DNA of 42,734 nucleotides from an uncultured Meiothermus sp. (GCF_937863175.1 NZ_CALMCQ010000124.1:1-42734); one strand, 5' to 3'. Counted from the first letter of the stretch, positions 15,470 to 24,344 are shown. Numbers and translations: made by a program. Notes: generated from the sequence alone by a model not told the origin.

Positions 15470-17593
15470 ATGCCAAATACAAAGGGAATTACGCTGGTTT
15501 CAACACTGGTCTTCATGTTCATCGTTATTATTCTGGTAAGCGTCTCTACGCTTACCTCCCTCAACAACCGCCGCAATGCCCAGGATGCCCTGCGTACCTC
15601 GCAGGCTCAGTTTGCCGCCGAGGCTGGCCTCGAGCGGGCCGTGGGCCGGTTGTGGCATCAAATTCTGGCCAGTGCCGCTTCTTCTAGCGTAAGTGCCTAT
15701 GCGGTCGAGTTGAACCGTTTCGGCCTGACCAACGGCACCAGCATTGCCAGCCTGTTTGGCGACCCACAAAACCTGGGGGATGGCTCGAGTTTTGTGGTGC
15801 GGGTCTCACGCCAGGACGATACCAGCACCGACCCCGATGCCATCGTGCTGACCCTTACCTCTACCGGCACCCTGGCCGACGGAACCACCAGGCGCTTGCG
15901 CCAGGTTTTTCGGGTAGACCGGGCCTTCTTTCCCTTCGATTTTGCGCTCCTGACCAACAACGCCGAGTGCATTTTCTGCCATCTGGACGTGAAAAGCCTG
16001 GATGCCCTGCGGGGCAACCCCAATCCCGCCGACCCCAGCACCTGGTGGCGGCGGGCCAGGGTGGGGGTGCTGGAAAGCCTGATTATGCGCGACGATGAAG
16101 AGGCCGGGGTGGTTCATGGCTCGCTGCTGGCCCGGGGTACGGTGAGCCAGCAGTACAGCGGCAACATCGGGCCTTCCAACCGCTACCGTACCACCATGAA
16201 CCCCGGCGACACCCGAATTCGCTCGACCACCTTAGTCAGCCCCACGCCTGCCAACTGTTCGACCCCCAGCAACTGCCTGAGCCCACAGAACCTCTACTAC
16301 AACTATCCGGATGGCAGCAATTTGGCGGCCTTTGGCAACCGCTTCCCGGATGGCGAGCTGCCGGATCGTTTTCCCCTGCCCATCGCTGACACCAACAACA
16401 ACCGCCTGATTGACGATGTCGAGTGGAATGCCGAGGTGAGCTCGAGCCTGACTGGCACCAACGAAAGCTACAGCGCCGGCACCATCACGGCCTCCATGAC
16501 CATCAACCCTGGCGGCAGCATGGCCTGGCCGGGAGGAGGTTCGATCCAGACCCTAACCTCTGCCAGTCTGGGTCAGCGCCGCAGCAATGTGATTCTGGAT
16601 GGCTCGGTCACCCCCATTGCCCTGAACGGTACGGTTTTTATTGACGGGGATGTGGTGATTCGGGGGCGGGTTCGCGGCAACGGCACCCTCCTGGCCCGTG
16701 GCAACGTCTACGTGATGGGCGACCTGACCTACGACTGTGGCACCGGAAGCAGCCTGGCCGCCTGCGACTACAGCACCCCCAGCCGCCTGCCCCAGCTCAA
16801 CTTAATCGCCGGTGGGAATGCGGTGGTGGGCGATTATATGACCATTGATACCTTTAACAACGATGCAAGCCGGGACCGCATCAATATGCTGAGTACGGAG
16901 CGCAACCAGCAGACCATGTCCTTCTGCCAAACCAACCCCTCCCATCGGGCTTGCTCACAGCTCACCTCCACTGGCCGAAGCAGCCGTCCCAATCTCGCCC
17001 TCACCGAGATTGCCAACTTCAACCGCCGGGAGCTACAACGCTGGCTGCGAAACAACAGCTACCGCCCCCGCTTCTATACCTTTGGGGAGGACCGGATTTT
17101 CTTTAGTGGACGCTGCTACCACGACCCACAGGGGTACGGGGGCTACAGCACCATCCGTAGCGGGGCCCAGGTCTCGTTCTGCCGGGGAGATAGCGTACTG
17201 AGCACGGTCACCCTAACCGCGGATCAGGCCGAACAAATCCAGCGAAATTCCGCTCGTTTTGAGACCACCTCGAGCACCTTCGACAACGCCACCCTCAAAA
17301 ACCTCTGGGCCGACTCGATGAACGCTCGAGGTACCGGCCCCCTGCGCACCGATGGTCTGCTCTACTCCGCCAATGCCATTTTTGGTCTTTCCCAGCGCAG
17401 GTACCCCAAACTGAATGGGCGCTGGGATCTGCGGGGCGGGCTGGTCGCTGCCGACACTGGCATCTTTGTGCCCGGCCCCGGAGACGGCACCTCGGGCCTG
17501 ACCATCTACCACGACAACCGCTTGCGACCGCGCATTGCAACCGGCCAGCAGGCCCAGCTCAACCGTGGCATCTGGGAAGTGGTGGGGCAGTGA
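15470..17593 (+). CDS. Large PilX-like minor pilin with a CxxCH motif (pilin set 3)
   Basis: This 707-aa protein starts MPNTKG then ITLVSTLVFMFIVIILVSV, a pilin helix without Glu5. SQAQFAAEAGLERAVGRLW follows, as in PilX/GspK. Residues 167-171 read CIFCH, a canonical c-type heme attachment motif, inside FALLTNNAE-CIFCH-LDVKSL. Residues 307-318 (DTNNNRLIDDVE) fit a calcium loop. The rest is long and beta-rich with several Cys pairs. The ATG at 15470 has GGAGG just before it and gives a proper short leader; an upstream in-frame ATG at 15359 would add 37 unlikely residues. In this set the large subunit comes first, whereas it comes last in sets 1 and 2. Confidence 0.76.
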   Translation: MPNTKGITLVSTLVFMFIVIILVSVSTLTSLNNRRNAQDALRTSQAQFAAEAGLERAVGRLWHQILASAASSSVSAYAVELNRFGLTNGTSIASLFGDPQNLGDGSSFVVRVSRQDDTSTDPDAIVLTLTSTGTLADGTTRRLRQVFRVDRAFFPFDFALLTNNAECIFCHLDVKSLDALRGNPNPADPSTWWRRARVGVLESLIMRDDEEAGVVHGSLLARGTVSQQYSGNIGPSNRYRTTMNPGDTRIRSTTLVSPTPANCSTPSNCLSPQNLYYNYPDGSNLAAFGNRFPDGELPDRFPLPIADTNNNRLIDDVEWNAEVSSSLTGTNESYSAGTITASMTINPGGSMAWPGGGSIQTLTSASLGQRRSNVILDGSVTPIALNGTVFIDGDVVIRGRVRGNGTLLARGNVYVMGDLTYDCGTGSSLAACDYSTPSRLPQLNLIAGGNAVVGDYMTIDTFNNDASRDRINMLSTERNQQTMSFCQTNPSHRACSQLTSTGRSSRPNLALTEIANFNRRELQRWLRNNSYRPRFYTFGEDRIFFSGRCYHDPQGYGGYSTIRSGAQVSFCRGDSVLSTVTLTADQAEQIQRNSARFETTSSTFDNATLKNLWADSMNARGTGPLRTDGLLYSANAIFGLSQRRYPKLNGRWDLRGGLVAADTGIFVPGPGDGTSGLTIYHDNRLRPRIATGQQAQLNRGIWEVVGQ

Positions 17594-18048
17594 GAAGGCT
17601 CTCCAAACAGGGCGTGAGCCTGGTGGAGTTTTTGATCGCGCTGGCGGTGCTGGGTATTCTGCTGGGAGCAGGCTTTGTTTCGCTGCGCTCCTACCAGCAG
17701 AGCCTGATCATCCGTGAGGCGGCCACCCAGGTTGCCACCGAGCTCCAGGGCATTCGCCAGCAGGCCCGTCGGCAGTCGGTAAACTTTACGTTCCAGGCTA
17801 GCGCAAATGGCAATACTTACAGAGCAGGCCGCAGCAGCAACCTAGCTTCTCTCCCCAGCAAATCGCTGCCCTCTGGCGTGGTCTTTCAAAGCGTGCCTTC
17901 TGGTGGGGGGATAGTCAGGTTTGATGCCCCGTACGGCATTGTGAGCAGTGGAGCCAATGGCAGTTATGTCTTGCGAGGGCCTGGTAACCGAGTGCTCAAC
18001 ATCAACGTTGTTGGGAGAACTGGAAAGGTGGTGGTTCGTGCACCGTAG
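17590..18048 (+). CDS. GspH/FimT-type minor prepilin (pilin set 3)
   Basis: The product has 152 aa. Its leader MRRLSKQG precedes VSLVEFLIALAVLGILLGAG with Glu5. The helix runs on as IREAATQVATELQGIRQQARRQSV, the FimT/GspH pattern, followed by a small beta domain. The start is GTG overlapping the previous stop (GTGA), so it is coupled to the large subunit. The gene overlaps the next by 11 nt. Confidence 0.78.
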   Translation: MRRLSKQGVSLVEFLIALAVLGILLGAGFVSLRSYQQSLIIREAATQVATELQGIRQQARRQSVNFTFQASANGNTYRAGRSSNLASLPSKSLPSGVVFQSVPSGGGIVRFDAPYGIVSSGANGSYVLRGPGNRVLNINVVGRTGKVVVRAP

Positions 18049-18412
18049 CGGTTTCTCTTTTATCGAAGTGATGGTGGCACTGGCAATCCTGTCTCTTACC
18101 ATCGTTATTTTGAGCTACTTCGGCTCGAGCTTCACCCTCACCCGCAACGCCCAGATAGACACCCAGGCCCAGGCCTTTGCCCGCAGCTACTTCGACAATG
18201 TGCGGGCCAGTTGGACTACCCGCGCAGCCTACAACGCCGCTGTAGCGCCCTCTGTCACCCCTCCAAGCGGTTTCAGTAATCCCACCCCTACCCTCACTAC
18301 AGTCCAGACCGTGGGCACCCAGGTGGTGGTGCGCCGGATTACCATCCAGTTCACCGGGCCACAAAACCGCACCTACCGCTTTGCCACCGAGGTAGTGTTG
18401 CCCCCCCAGTAG
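18038..18412 (+). CDS. PilV-like minor prepilin (pilin set 3)
   Basis: The 124-aa product begins at a GTG (MHRSG) and continues FSFIEVMVALAILSLTIVILS with Glu5. IDTQAQAFARSYFDNVRASW and a short beta head follow. The open frame extends 30 codons upstream inside the previous gene, but only the GTG at 18038 gives a normal short prepilin leader. AAAGGTGG lies before it. The spacing to the next gene is 7 nt. Confidence 0.75.
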   Translation: MHRSGFSFIEVMVALAILSLTIVILSYFGSSFTLTRNAQIDTQAQAFARSYFDNVRASWTTRAAYNAAVAPSVTPPSGFSNPTPTLTTVQTVGTQVVVRRITIQFTGPQNRTYRFATEVVLPPQ

Positions 18413-18419
18413 AGGTTTT

Positions 18420-19256
18420 ATGCGTAAACAAGGCATTACCCTCATTGAATTATTGATAGCCGCCGTTATTGGGGTGGCGATTCTGACCCTAATTGCCACC
18501 AGCCTTCGAGGCAGTACCGACAGCATACGCTTTGTACAAAATTCACAGATGCTTACCGAAGATATCCGCACCGCTGGTAACCTCATTAGTGATTACCTGT
18601 CCACAGCAAGCTTTGTCTATCCACCTGGAACAGTGATTACCTTGAATACCCTCAGTAGCTATACTGTACGAAATCCTATAACCAACACCAACGTTTGGAC
18701 TATTGGTACGCATCCAGCGGTAGCCATGCTGCAACCCATCAACCCCGGCAGTGGTGAGTTCAGATTTGTGATGATTTATGCTATGAATCGTGGCTGGGTT
18801 ACTAATCGCACCCCCTCCTCTGAAATCCCGGAGCGTAGTGTGCCCAATGACAACAAGTGGGTGCTTTACATATATGAAGTGTTGGTAAATGTAGATGTGG
18901 CAAATCGCTTGCCCAATGGTCTGCCGTTAACGATTCCTACTCGCTTTCCAATTGTTTCTACTCCTGGGGGTAATAGCGGGAAATTGTTAGCTGACTATGT
19001 AGCGCCAAATAGGTTTACCGTTAGCTATCCTGACTGCTTGGGATTTGACGAAGCAGGTATTGCCACTCTGGTTTCCTGCCCTACTGCTCCACCAACTCCC
19101 CTCCAAGCAGCCCATAGTTCTGCACGAATTGCTTTTTCGTTGCAAGGCGAAATCCATCAAGGCGGGCGTGACACCCGTGTACCTTCCAATCCACTAAGTT
19201 TTCAAGCTGCACCACGCAATCTTGCCAAACGGTTATCTGATATTACCCGTAACTAG
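18420..19256 (+). CDS. PilW-like minor prepilin (pilin set 3)
   Basis: This 278-aa protein has the leader MRKQG and then ITLIELLIAAVIGVAILTLIA with Glu5. FVQNSQMLTEDIRTAGNLISDYL follows, a PilW/GspJ-type helix. AGAGGTTTT precedes the ATG. From about 18600 on, the gene is clearly AT-richer and uses more A/T-ending codons than the rest of the cluster. It also contains no CTCGAG. The head domain may therefore have been exchanged by recombination while the assembly helix was kept. Confidence 0.78.
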   Translation: MRKQGITLIELLIAAVIGVAILTLIATSLRGSTDSIRFVQNSQMLTEDIRTAGNLISDYLSTASFVYPPGTVITLNTLSSYTVRNPITNTNVWTIGTHPAVAMLQPINPGSGEFRFVMIYAMNRGWVTNRTPSSEIPERSVPNDNKWVLYIYEVLVNVDVANRLPNGLPLTIPTRFPIVSTPGGNSGKLLADYVAPNRFTVSYPDCLGFDEAGIATLVSCPTAPPTPLQAAHSSARIAFSLQGEIHQGGRDTRVPSNPLSFQAAPRNLAKRLSDITRN

Positions 19257-19341
19257 AGCGGGTGCGATGGCATATGGTCATCCATGTTACCACGATGAAT
19301 CCAAGGCTACGATTACGTCATGACGAGTGTCTGAAGGACGC

Positions 19342-19384
19342 GAAGCAATTCAGTCCTGATCTGCATCCTTCGCTGGATTGCTTC
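19342..19384 (+). repeat. REP-like inverted repeat
   Basis: GAAGCAATTCAG (19342-19353) and CTGGATTGCTTC (19373-19384) are inverted copies with one mismatch. The right arm is identical to 4438-4449. GCAGTGACG follows at about 19402. The arrangement matches dispersed bacterial repeats with GAAGCAATCC cores. It lies between the pilin set 3 stop and the lepA stop, two convergent genes, so it may also act as a transcription barrier. Confidence 0.5.
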
Positions 19385-19447
19385 AAGCCCTTTGGGGCCT
19401 CGCAGTGACGCTTCTTTCTGATGTGTGGAGTACAGCCAAATTCGGTG

Positions 19448-21247
19448 TTAGTCCCGCCCAGCCGACAACACCGCCAGGAAAGCTTCCTGCGGCACCTCTA
19501 CTTTGCCGATGGCCTTCATGCGCTTTTTGCCCTCTTTTTGCTTCTCCAAAAGCTTCTTTTTGCGGGTGATGTCGCCGCCGTAGCACTTGGCCAGCACGTC
19601 TTTGCGCAGGGCTCTGACCGTGGCTCGAGCAATAATCTTGCCCCCAATAGCGGCCTGGATGGGCACGGCGAACTGCTGGCGTGGAATTACCTCGCCCAGC
19701 TTGTCCACAATATCGCGCCCGATGCCATAGGCCTTGTCCTTGTGTGAGATGAAGGCCAGGGCATCCACCCCTTCTTCGTTCACCAGAATCGAGACCTTGA
19801 CCAGGTCGCCTTCCTGGTAGCCGATCTGTTCGTAGTCCATCGAGGCATAGCCCCGGCTGATGGATTTCAGGCGGTCGTGGAAGTCGTACAAAATTTCACC
19901 GAAAGGCACTTCGTACACCAGCTCGACCCGCTTGCCAATGTAGTGCATGTTGCTCATCTTGCCGCGCTTTTCCTGCAAGAGCTGCATGATGGGGCCCACA
20001 TATTCTTCGGGGGTGTAGACCATCAGCTTGACGTACGGCTCGAATACCGCCTCGATCTTGTCGGGGCTGGGCAGCTCGGAGGGGTTGTGGATCTCAACTT
20101 CCGAACCGTCTGAAAGGTTTATCCGGTAGATTACGCTGGGGGCGGTGGAAATCAGGTCGAGATCAAACTCGCGCTCGAGGCGTTCCTGCACAATCTCGGC
20201 GTGCAAGAGCCCCAGAAAGCCGCATCTGAAACCAAAACCCAGGGCTTCAGAGGTCTCCGGCTCAAACGAGAGCGCGGCGTCGTTGAGCTTGAGCTTTTCC
20301 AGGGCTTCCCGCAGCCGGTTGTACTCCTGGGTATCGGTGGGGTAGAGGCCGGCAAACACCACCGGCTTGGCCGGCTGGAAGCCCGGATAGGGGGCCTGGC
20401 AGGGGTTTCTGGCCAAGGTGATGGTGTCGCCCACCTGGGCATCGCCGATCTCGCGGATGGAGGCGGTAATCCAGCCCACCTCGCCGGGGCCGAACTGCCC
20501 AACCGGCTCGAGTACCCCAGGCCGAAAGACCCCCACCCGATCCACCTCAAACTCCTTGCCGGTAGACCAGATACGGATCACGTCGCCGTGCTTGATGCTG
20601 CCATCCATCACCCGCACGTAGGGAATCACCCCCTGGTAGGCATCGAAGATCGAGTCGAAGATCAAGGCCTGGGTGGGGTTGGTGGGCTGGCCTCTGGGGG
20701 CTGGTACGCGCGCCACAATGGCTTCCAGGATCTCTTCCACCCCCTGTCCGGTCTTGCCCGAGGCAAACACGCACTCATCGGCGGGAATGCCCAGCACTTC
20801 CTCCACTTCCAGCGCGACCTCGAGGGGCTGGGCGCCGGGCAGGTCAATCTTGTTGATGACCGGGATGATGGTGTGCTCGTGTTCCATGGCCAGGTAGAAG
20901 TTGGCGATGGTCTGGGCCTCGACCCCCTGGGAGGCATCCACGACCAGCAACACCCCTTCCACTGCCGCCAGGGCCCGGCTGACCTCGTAGCCAAAGTCCA
21001 CATGGCCGGGGGTGTCAATCAGGTTGAAGGTATAGGTCAGGCCCGACTGGCTCTGGTAATACAGCCGCACCGCACTGGCCTTGATGGTGATGCCGCGTTC
21101 GCGCTCGAGTTCCAGCGAGTCCAAAAACTGCTCGCGCATCTCCCGATCCGAGACCGCCCGGGTGGTCTGGAGAATGCGATCCGCCAGCGTAGACTTGCCG
21201 TGATCTACGTGCGCGATGATGGAGAAATTTCTAATCCGTTCCTGCAC
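19448..21247 (-). CDS. lepA: Elongation factor 4 (LepA)
   Basis: The 599-aa protein is the ribosome-associated GTPase EF4. It has G1 AHVDHGKST (12-20), the switch RERGITIK, G3 DTPGHVD and G4 NKIDLPGA. The EF-G-like domains II, III and V follow. The C-terminal LepA-specific domain includes [25 protein letters not shown]. Length is typical. It remodels or back-translocates stalled ribosomes. The start is GTG (MQERIRNFS), 9 nt after TACAAT, again nearly leaderless. A flanking open frame on the opposite strand is a shadow of this gene. Confidence 0.97.
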   Translation of the reverse strand: MQERIRNFSIIAHVDHGKSTLADRILQTTRAVSDREMREQFLDSLELERERGITIKASAVRLYYQSQSGLTYTFNLIDTPGHVDFGYEVSRALAAVEGVLLVVDASQGVEAQTIANFYLAMEHEHTIIPVINKIDLPGAQPLEVALEVEEVLGIPADECVFASGKTGQGVEEILEAIVARVPAPRGQPTNPTQALIFDSIFDAYQGVIPYVRVMDGSIKHGDVIRIWSTGKEFEVDRVGVFRPGVLEPVGQFGPGEVGWITASIREIGDAQVGDTITLARNPCQAPYPGFQPAKPVVFAGLYPTDTQEYNRLREALEKLKLNDAALSFEPETSEALGFGFRCGFLGLLHAEIVQERLEREFDLDLISTAPSVIYRINLSDGSEVEIHNPSELPSPDKIEAVFEPYVKLMVYTPEEYVGPIMQLLQEKRGKMSNMHYIGKRVELVYEVPFGEILYDFHDRLKSISRGYASMDYEQIGYQEGDLVKVSILVNEEGVDALAFISHKDKAYGIGRDIVDKLGEVIPRQQFAVPIQAAIGGKIIARATVRALRKDVLAKCYGGDITRKKKLLEKQKEGKKRMKAIGKVEVPQEAFLAVLSAGRD

Positions 21248-21256
21248 AGCCTATAC

Positions 21257-21262
21257 ATTGTA
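21257..21262 (-). promoter_or_regulatory. -10 box of lepA
   Basis: On the minus strand TACAAT ends 9 nt before the GTG start of lepA. No convincing -35 is seen at 16-18 bp. The expected leader is only a few nucleotides long. Confidence 0.4.
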
Positions 21263-21380
21263 GCCGATGCCCCGGGAAACTCTGTAAGTAAACGCTGCAC
21301 AAAGCCAGGAATTCGCCGCCTATCGCCGCCAGCTATTGGCACTTACTGATCATCATCAAGCCCCAGCCCTCACCAGGTCG

Positions 21381-21409
21381 TTGACACACTCATCTGGGTT
21401 TTGTAATGT
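21381..21409 (+). promoter_or_regulatory. Sigma-A promoter of the amino acid ABC transporter
   Basis: TTGACA (21381-21386), a 17-bp spacer and TAATGT (21404-21409) form a near-consensus promoter. The leader of about 48 nt carries a GGGAGG ribosome-binding site at 21451-21456 before the ATG at 21464. Confidence 0.7.
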
Positions 21410-21463
21410 TGAGCACAACGTTCTCTGGCAGCAAAGCTCCAACTGCAAAAGGGAGGTTCGAAA

Positions 21464-22303
21464 ATGAAACGACTGTGGATGGTAGGTCTGATCGTCCTGG
21501 CTTCGCTGGGGCTGGCCCAGACCAGGATCGGCAACTGTGAAGTAACGGGCCAGAAAGGGCAGTTTCCCATTCGCCCGGTGGTAGCGGGCCAGCTCACCGT
21601 GCAAACCAACCTGCCGGGGCCGGGTTTCTGGAATGGGGACAGCCCTGCCACCATCAGGGATGGCTTCGAGTACTGCCTGGCGGCCAACATTGCCCACCGC
21701 GCCGGACTGGATAGGGTGGTGGTGCAGAATGTGGCCTGGGATGCCTTGATTGCGGGGCAGACCCGCAACTTTGATTTTGCGCTGTCGCAAATCACCATTA
21801 CCGAGGCCCGCAAGCGGGTGGTAGACTTTTCCCGGCCCTACTTCTCCTCCGACATTGGGGTGCTGGTGGATGCGAGGAACAGAAACAAGTTTAACTCTGT
21901 AGCCAGTCTCCGCACCGCCCGTCTGGGTGTGCAGCAGGCCACTACTGCGGCTACCTTCCTTACCAACCGCCTGCGCCACCCGCAAAACCTGACCAGGGTT
22001 TTTCCCGACGTGGCAGCGGGCTTCACAGCGCTACGGGCTGGTCAGATAGATGCTTTCATCATTGATACCGCGATAGTGCTGTCCGAGGCGGGCAAGTCCC
22101 GGGGTGCGCTGGCAGTGGTTGGTCAGTTCAAGACCGGCGACAACTACGGGGCGCTTTTTGCGAGAGGCAGTACCAACCGGGCCCTGGTTGACAGGATTCT
22201 GGAGGCGCTCGAGAGCGATGGTACCCTCAAAAAGCTGGCCCAGACCTATCTGGCTAAGGAATGGGGCATTGACCCCACCACCGTGCCGGTCTGGCAACCC
22301 TGA
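21464..22303 (+). CDS. Polar amino acid ABC transporter substrate-binding protein
   Basis: The 279-aa precursor has a signal peptide (residues 1-18, cut after GLAQ). A family-3 solute-binding domain follows. Recognisable parts are GFEYCLAANIA, VQNVAWDALIAGQTRNFDFALSQITITEARKRVVDFSRPYFSS and the closing ESDGTLKKLAQTYLAKEWG. These are typical of GlnH/HisJ-like periplasmic receptors for polar amino acids. The exact ligand is not evident. It is followed by a strong intrinsic terminator before the permease gene, which would give more receptor than membrane subunit. Confidence 0.9.
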   Translation: MKRLWMVGLIVLASLGLAQTRIGNCEVTGQKGQFPIRPVVAGQLTVQTNLPGPGFWNGDSPATIRDGFEYCLAANIAHRAGLDRVVVQNVAWDALIAGQTRNFDFALSQITITEARKRVVDFSRPYFSSDIGVLVDARNRNKFNSVASLRTARLGVQQATTAATFLTNRLRHPQNLTRVFPDVAAGFTALRAGQIDAFIIDTAIVLSEAGKSRGALAVVGQFKTGDNYGALFARGSTNRALVDRILEALESDGTLKKLAQTYLAKEWGIDPTTVPVWQP

Positions 22304-22318
22304 TCACCAGGTTTGTAA

Positions 22319-22354
22319 CCGGGGGTGCAAAAGAAATCCGCCCCCGGTTTTTTT
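22319..22354 (+). terminator. Intrinsic terminator after the binding-protein gene
   Basis: CCGGGGG (22319-22325) pairs with CCCCCGG (22341-22347) and is followed by seven T residues. It lies inside the transporter operon, where partial read-through would attenuate the permease and ATPase. Confidence 0.85.
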
Positions 22355-22357
22355 CGG

Positions 22358-22363
22358 TACAAT
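22358..22363 (+). promoter_or_regulatory. -10 box before the permease gene
   Basis: TACAAT directly follows the terminator and ends 9 nt before the ATG at 22373. This suggests that the permease and ATPase genes also have their own nearly leaderless promoter. Confidence 0.4.
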
Positions 22364-22372
22364 CGCTTATTC

Positions 22373-23479
22373 ATGCCGGAGACAGGTTCTAACTTAAAGG
22401 AAGCACGTCGGCGTACCCCCACCTTGCCCAGGGATGGTTTCAGATTTGCCCTGGTAGCGCTCCTGCTGGCTATCTCGCTGATTGTGGCTACCGGGGCGGT
22501 GATGTGGGAGGTCAAGCAGACCATGGCCACCAACCTTTTTCAGGCCTTATGGGCCGACTGTTTGTTGGTACTGGTAACGCTGGTTCCGCTGGGGCTTTTG
22601 CTCACAGCCAGCCACAGCCTGCGGCAGTCGCGAGCAGCCCAACTGGCCCTTCAGAAGGATAATCTGATTGCTGCTCGAGTCCACAGCTCAGAAGCCCATA
22701 CCTGGGCCTGGTTTACCCTGGGCTATGCAGGGGCGTTGCTGCTATTCCTGCTCCTGGTGCTGTTCTTTATCGCCAATAATGTGGCGGTGGGGCGCACTTT
22801 TTTTCAGCTCCCACTGATTGCAGACTCGTTTGGCCTCATTCTGCAAGCATTCTGGGTCAATGTGGTAATTTTCTTGTTCGCAGGTGTTTTCTCGCTGGCC
22901 TGGGGCCTGGTGGTGGCTATTGCCAAGCTACTGCCTGGTAAACCAGCCCAGCCCATTCGCTTCATTGCGACCATATATACCGATGCCTTTTTGAGCCTAC
23001 CCTCCATCATCGTGATTTACCTAATTGGCTTTGGCCTTCCGCTTACCGGTATCCCCTTTTTCCGCAATCTGCCGTTGGAGGCTTTGGCGGTGGTGGCTCT
23101 GACGCTGACCTACGGAGCCTATATGGCTGAGGTCTACCGGGCAGGTCTCGAGAGCATCCACCCCAGCCAGTGGGCCGCCTCCCGCAGCCTGGGTCTCTCC
23201 TACGGACAGACCCTTCGTTTTGTAGTGGTGCCCCAGGCGGTGCGGCGCATCATCCCACCCCTGCTCAACAACTTTATCGGGATGCAAAAGGACACCGCCC
23301 TGGTCAATGTGGTGGGGGTGATAGATGCCTTTAACCAGGCCCGCATCATTGCTTCCAACGATTTTAATCTCTCGGCAGTGACCACGGTGGCGCTTCTCTT
23401 CATCCTGATTACCATTCCCCAGACCCGCCTTGTGGATCGCCTGGTAGAACGGGATCGGGCCCGCTTCCGGCAGGGGTAA
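22373..23479 (+). CDS. Polar amino acid ABC transporter permease
   Basis: The protein has 368 aa. An N-terminal helix at about 21-42 and further helices near 50-75 and 120-150 precede the BPD_transp_1 core. The EAA loop is EVYRAGLESIHPSQWAASRS then LGLSYGQTLR, ending in VPQAVRRIIPPLLNNFI, as in the HisM/GlnP family. It is longer than usual for this family (about 220-250 aa) because of the extra N-terminal membrane region. An upstream in-frame ATG at 22325 lies within the terminator, so the ATG at 22373 is chosen. The partner ATPase lies 115 nt downstream. Confidence 0.88.
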   Translation: MPETGSNLKEARRRTPTLPRDGFRFALVALLLAISLIVATGAVMWEVKQTMATNLFQALWADCLLVLVTLVPLGLLLTASHSLRQSRAAQLALQKDNLIAARVHSSEAHTWAWFTLGYAGALLLFLLLVLFFIANNVAVGRTFFQLPLIADSFGLILQAFWVNVVIFLFAGVFSLAWGLVVAIAKLLPGKPAQPIRFIATIYTDAFLSLPSIIVIYLIGFGLPLTGIPFFRNLPLEALAVVALTLTYGAYMAEVYRAGLESIHPSQWAASRSLGLSYGQTLRFVVVPQAVRRIIPPLLNNFIGMQKDTALVNVVGVIDAFNQARIIASNDFNLSAVTTVALLFILITIPQTRLVDRLVERDRARFRQG

Positions 23480-23594
23480 TTGAGCAGGGGAGCGTGGGAG
23501 TGAATTTACCGTTTGTCATGGATAGAACGCCGACCAAAGGCGCTTTTTCGGCTCTTGGCCTTCGGCTTTGGGCTTTCGGCTTGGGAGGCCATGC

Positions 23595-24338
23595 ATGAGC
23601 TTTCTGGAAGTCAAAAACGTGGTTAAGCGCTTTGGAACCAACGAGGTATTGCGGGGCCTCAATCTAGCGGTAGAAGAGCATCAGGTGGTCTGCTTGATTG
23701 GGCCTTCGGGCTGTGGCAAGTCTACGCTGCTGCGCTGCGTGAACGGGCTGGAAGAAATCCAGGAGGGTGAGATTCGACTGCACGGCGACCGCATTACCGG
23801 GCCGGGGGTTGACCTGAACGTTCTGCGGCGGGATGTGGGCATCGTGTTTCAGAGCTTCAACCTGTTTCCGCACATGTCGGTTTTGCAGAATATTCTTCTG
23901 GCCCCTATTCAGGTGCTGCGTATGCCCGAAGCCGAGGCCAAAGCAAAAGCCATGGGGTTGCTGCGGAGGATTGGCCTCGAGCACAAGGCCCAGGCTTATC
24001 CCGACCAGCTTTCGGGCGGGCAGCAGCAGCGGGTTGCCATCGTGCGGGCGCTGGCCATGGAACCCATGCTGCTCCTGCTGGACGAGATCACCTCGGCGCT
24101 TGACCCGGAACTGGTCTCGGAGGTGCTCAATCTGCTGCGTGAGCTGGCCCACGAGGGTATGACCATGATTCTGGCGACCCACGAAATGGGTTTTGCCAGG
24201 GAAGTAGCCAGCAAAGTGTGCTTTATGCACCAGGGGGTGGTGCATGAGGAAGGCCCGCCTGAGCAGATATTTTTCAACCCCCAGCACGAGCGTACCCAGC
24301 AATTTCTGTCGAGCATCATCGAAGCCGGGCGTTTGTAG
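23595..24338 (+). CDS. Polar amino acid ABC transporter ATP-binding protein
   Basis: This 247-aa ATPase has Walker A GPSGCGKST (36-44), the Q-loop Q86, the signature LSGGQQQ (139-145), Walker B LLLLDEITSALD (159-170) and the switch H196. It is of the GlnQ/HisP type. GGGAGG lies 6 nt before the ATG at 23595. A nearby ATG at 23591 is in another frame. The 115-nt spacer from the permease holds a short imperfect repeat with TTCGGCT units (23547-23588). A terminator follows the gene. Confidence 0.93.
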   Translation: MSFLEVKNVVKRFGTNEVLRGLNLAVEEHQVVCLIGPSGCGKSTLLRCVNGLEEIQEGEIRLHGDRITGPGVDLNVLRRDVGIVFQSFNLFPHMSVLQNILLAPIQVLRMPEAEAKAKAMGLLRRIGLEHKAQAYPDQLSGGQQQRVAIVRALAMEPMLLLLDEITSALDPELVSEVLNLLRELAHEGMTMILATHEMGFAREVASKVCFMHQGVVHEEGPPEQIFFNPQHERTQQFLSSIIEAGRL

Positions 24339-24344
24339 CAAGGG

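Noticed and set aside
20201-21349. A 382-codon plus-strand frame across lepA
   Set aside because: It lies antisense to lepA, which is fully supported by its GTPase motifs. The composition is that of reverse-complement artefacts.
23547-23588. Short TTCGGCT repeats as a protein-binding array before the ABC ATPase
   Set aside because: The units are irregularly spaced and look like simple slippage; a GGGAGG ribosome-binding site follows normally.
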